From: Pseudomonas sp. GM50
GTDB taxonomy: Bacteria; Pseudomonadota; Gammaproteobacteria; Pseudomonadales; Pseudomonadaceae
Direction: 5' to 3'
DNA length: 44,241 bases
Assembly: GCF_000282375.1 (NCBI RefSeq)
Contig: NZ_AKJK01000003.1
Location: forward strand, 1 to 44,241
The position numbers were made by a program, and so were the translations under genes. This document shows positions 44,164 to 44,241 of this stretch, in pieces (within the stretch, counting starts at the first letter, position 1; each line of letters begins with the position of its first letter). The notes under the pieces are model-generated. The model did not search any database, was not told where the DNA came from, and saw only the letters and a list, made by a program, of their open reading frames with translations.

Positions 44164-44183
44164 AACTGACGGCTCTGTCAGTT
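44164..44183. promoter_or_regulatory. Palindromic candidate operator of the RND operon (site 2)
   Basis: AACTGAC (44164-44170) and GTCAGTT (44177-44183) are 7-bp arms with a 6-bp spacer. A nearby GTCA/TGAC pair (44146-44149, 44156-44159) repeats the motif. TGAC/GTCA half-sites recall the boxes of CusR/CopR-type regulators, which fits the regulator in the operon; this is inference. Confidence 0.5.
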
Positions 44184-44241
44184 TGGGCTGGGATCTTGTT
44201 TTGATCTTGGCGGCCTTATAGCCGACCAGGTTCTTGTTGAT

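Overview
This window is a piece of a Pseudomonas chromosome, most likely of the P. fluorescens group. The evidence is the roughly 60% GC coding sequence, the pseudomonad-type REP palindromes, and a gene order that matches from memory the P. aeruginosa PAO1 block running from yhcB/trpS to lpxC. No mobile element, tRNA, rRNA operon or CRISPR array was seen. The coding regions appear intact, and most of the window is conserved core genome.

Left part (1-17255). yhcB/zapG (-) diverges from an alpha/beta hydrolase gene, trpS and zapE. A GlxA-type regulator diverges from an acyl-CoA dehydrogenase, and a Tas-like aldo/keto reductase diverges from the ribosomal operon rplM-rpsI. Next come the cytochrome bc1 operon petABC and the stringent-starvation pair sspA-sspB. 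On the minus strand is the envelope operon lpoA-yraN-gmhA/diaA-dolP, which diverges from rsmI.

Centre (17290-35911). RNase P RNA (rnpB) is followed by a 240-bp non-coding stretch. The division and cell-wall (dcw) cluster then begins at a well-formed promoter with phased MraZ boxes: mraZ-rsmH-ftsL-ftsI-murE-murF-mraY-murD-ftsW-murG-murC-ddlB-ftsQ-ftsA-ftsZ, then lpxC with its own terminator. From mraZ to ddlB almost every stop overlaps the next start. Spacing opens up towards ftsA and ftsZ. Together the genes make UDP-MurNAc-pentapeptide (murC-F, ddlB), lipid I/II (mraY, murG) and septal peptidoglycan (ftsW, ftsI), and they assemble the divisome (ftsL, Q, A, Z). lpxC commits precursor to lipid A.

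Right part (35940-44241). After lpxC and a perfect REP pair comes a region that looks accessory. It holds a membrane diguanylate cyclase and a four-gene minus-strand operon: membrane-fusion protein, one MdtC/MuxC-type RND pump, response regulator and sensor kinase of the heavy-metal (CusRS-like) type. Inverted repeats lie upstream of this operon, and it ends in a strong minus-strand terminator.

I did not find a convincing undescribed multi-gene system. The most useful leads are the self-regulated RND operon and its upstream palindromes, a DUF1508-like tail on TrpS, a SIS protein mixing GmhA and DiaA features, a large nested hairpin between petC and sspA, and a terminator-like hairpin in the petA leader.
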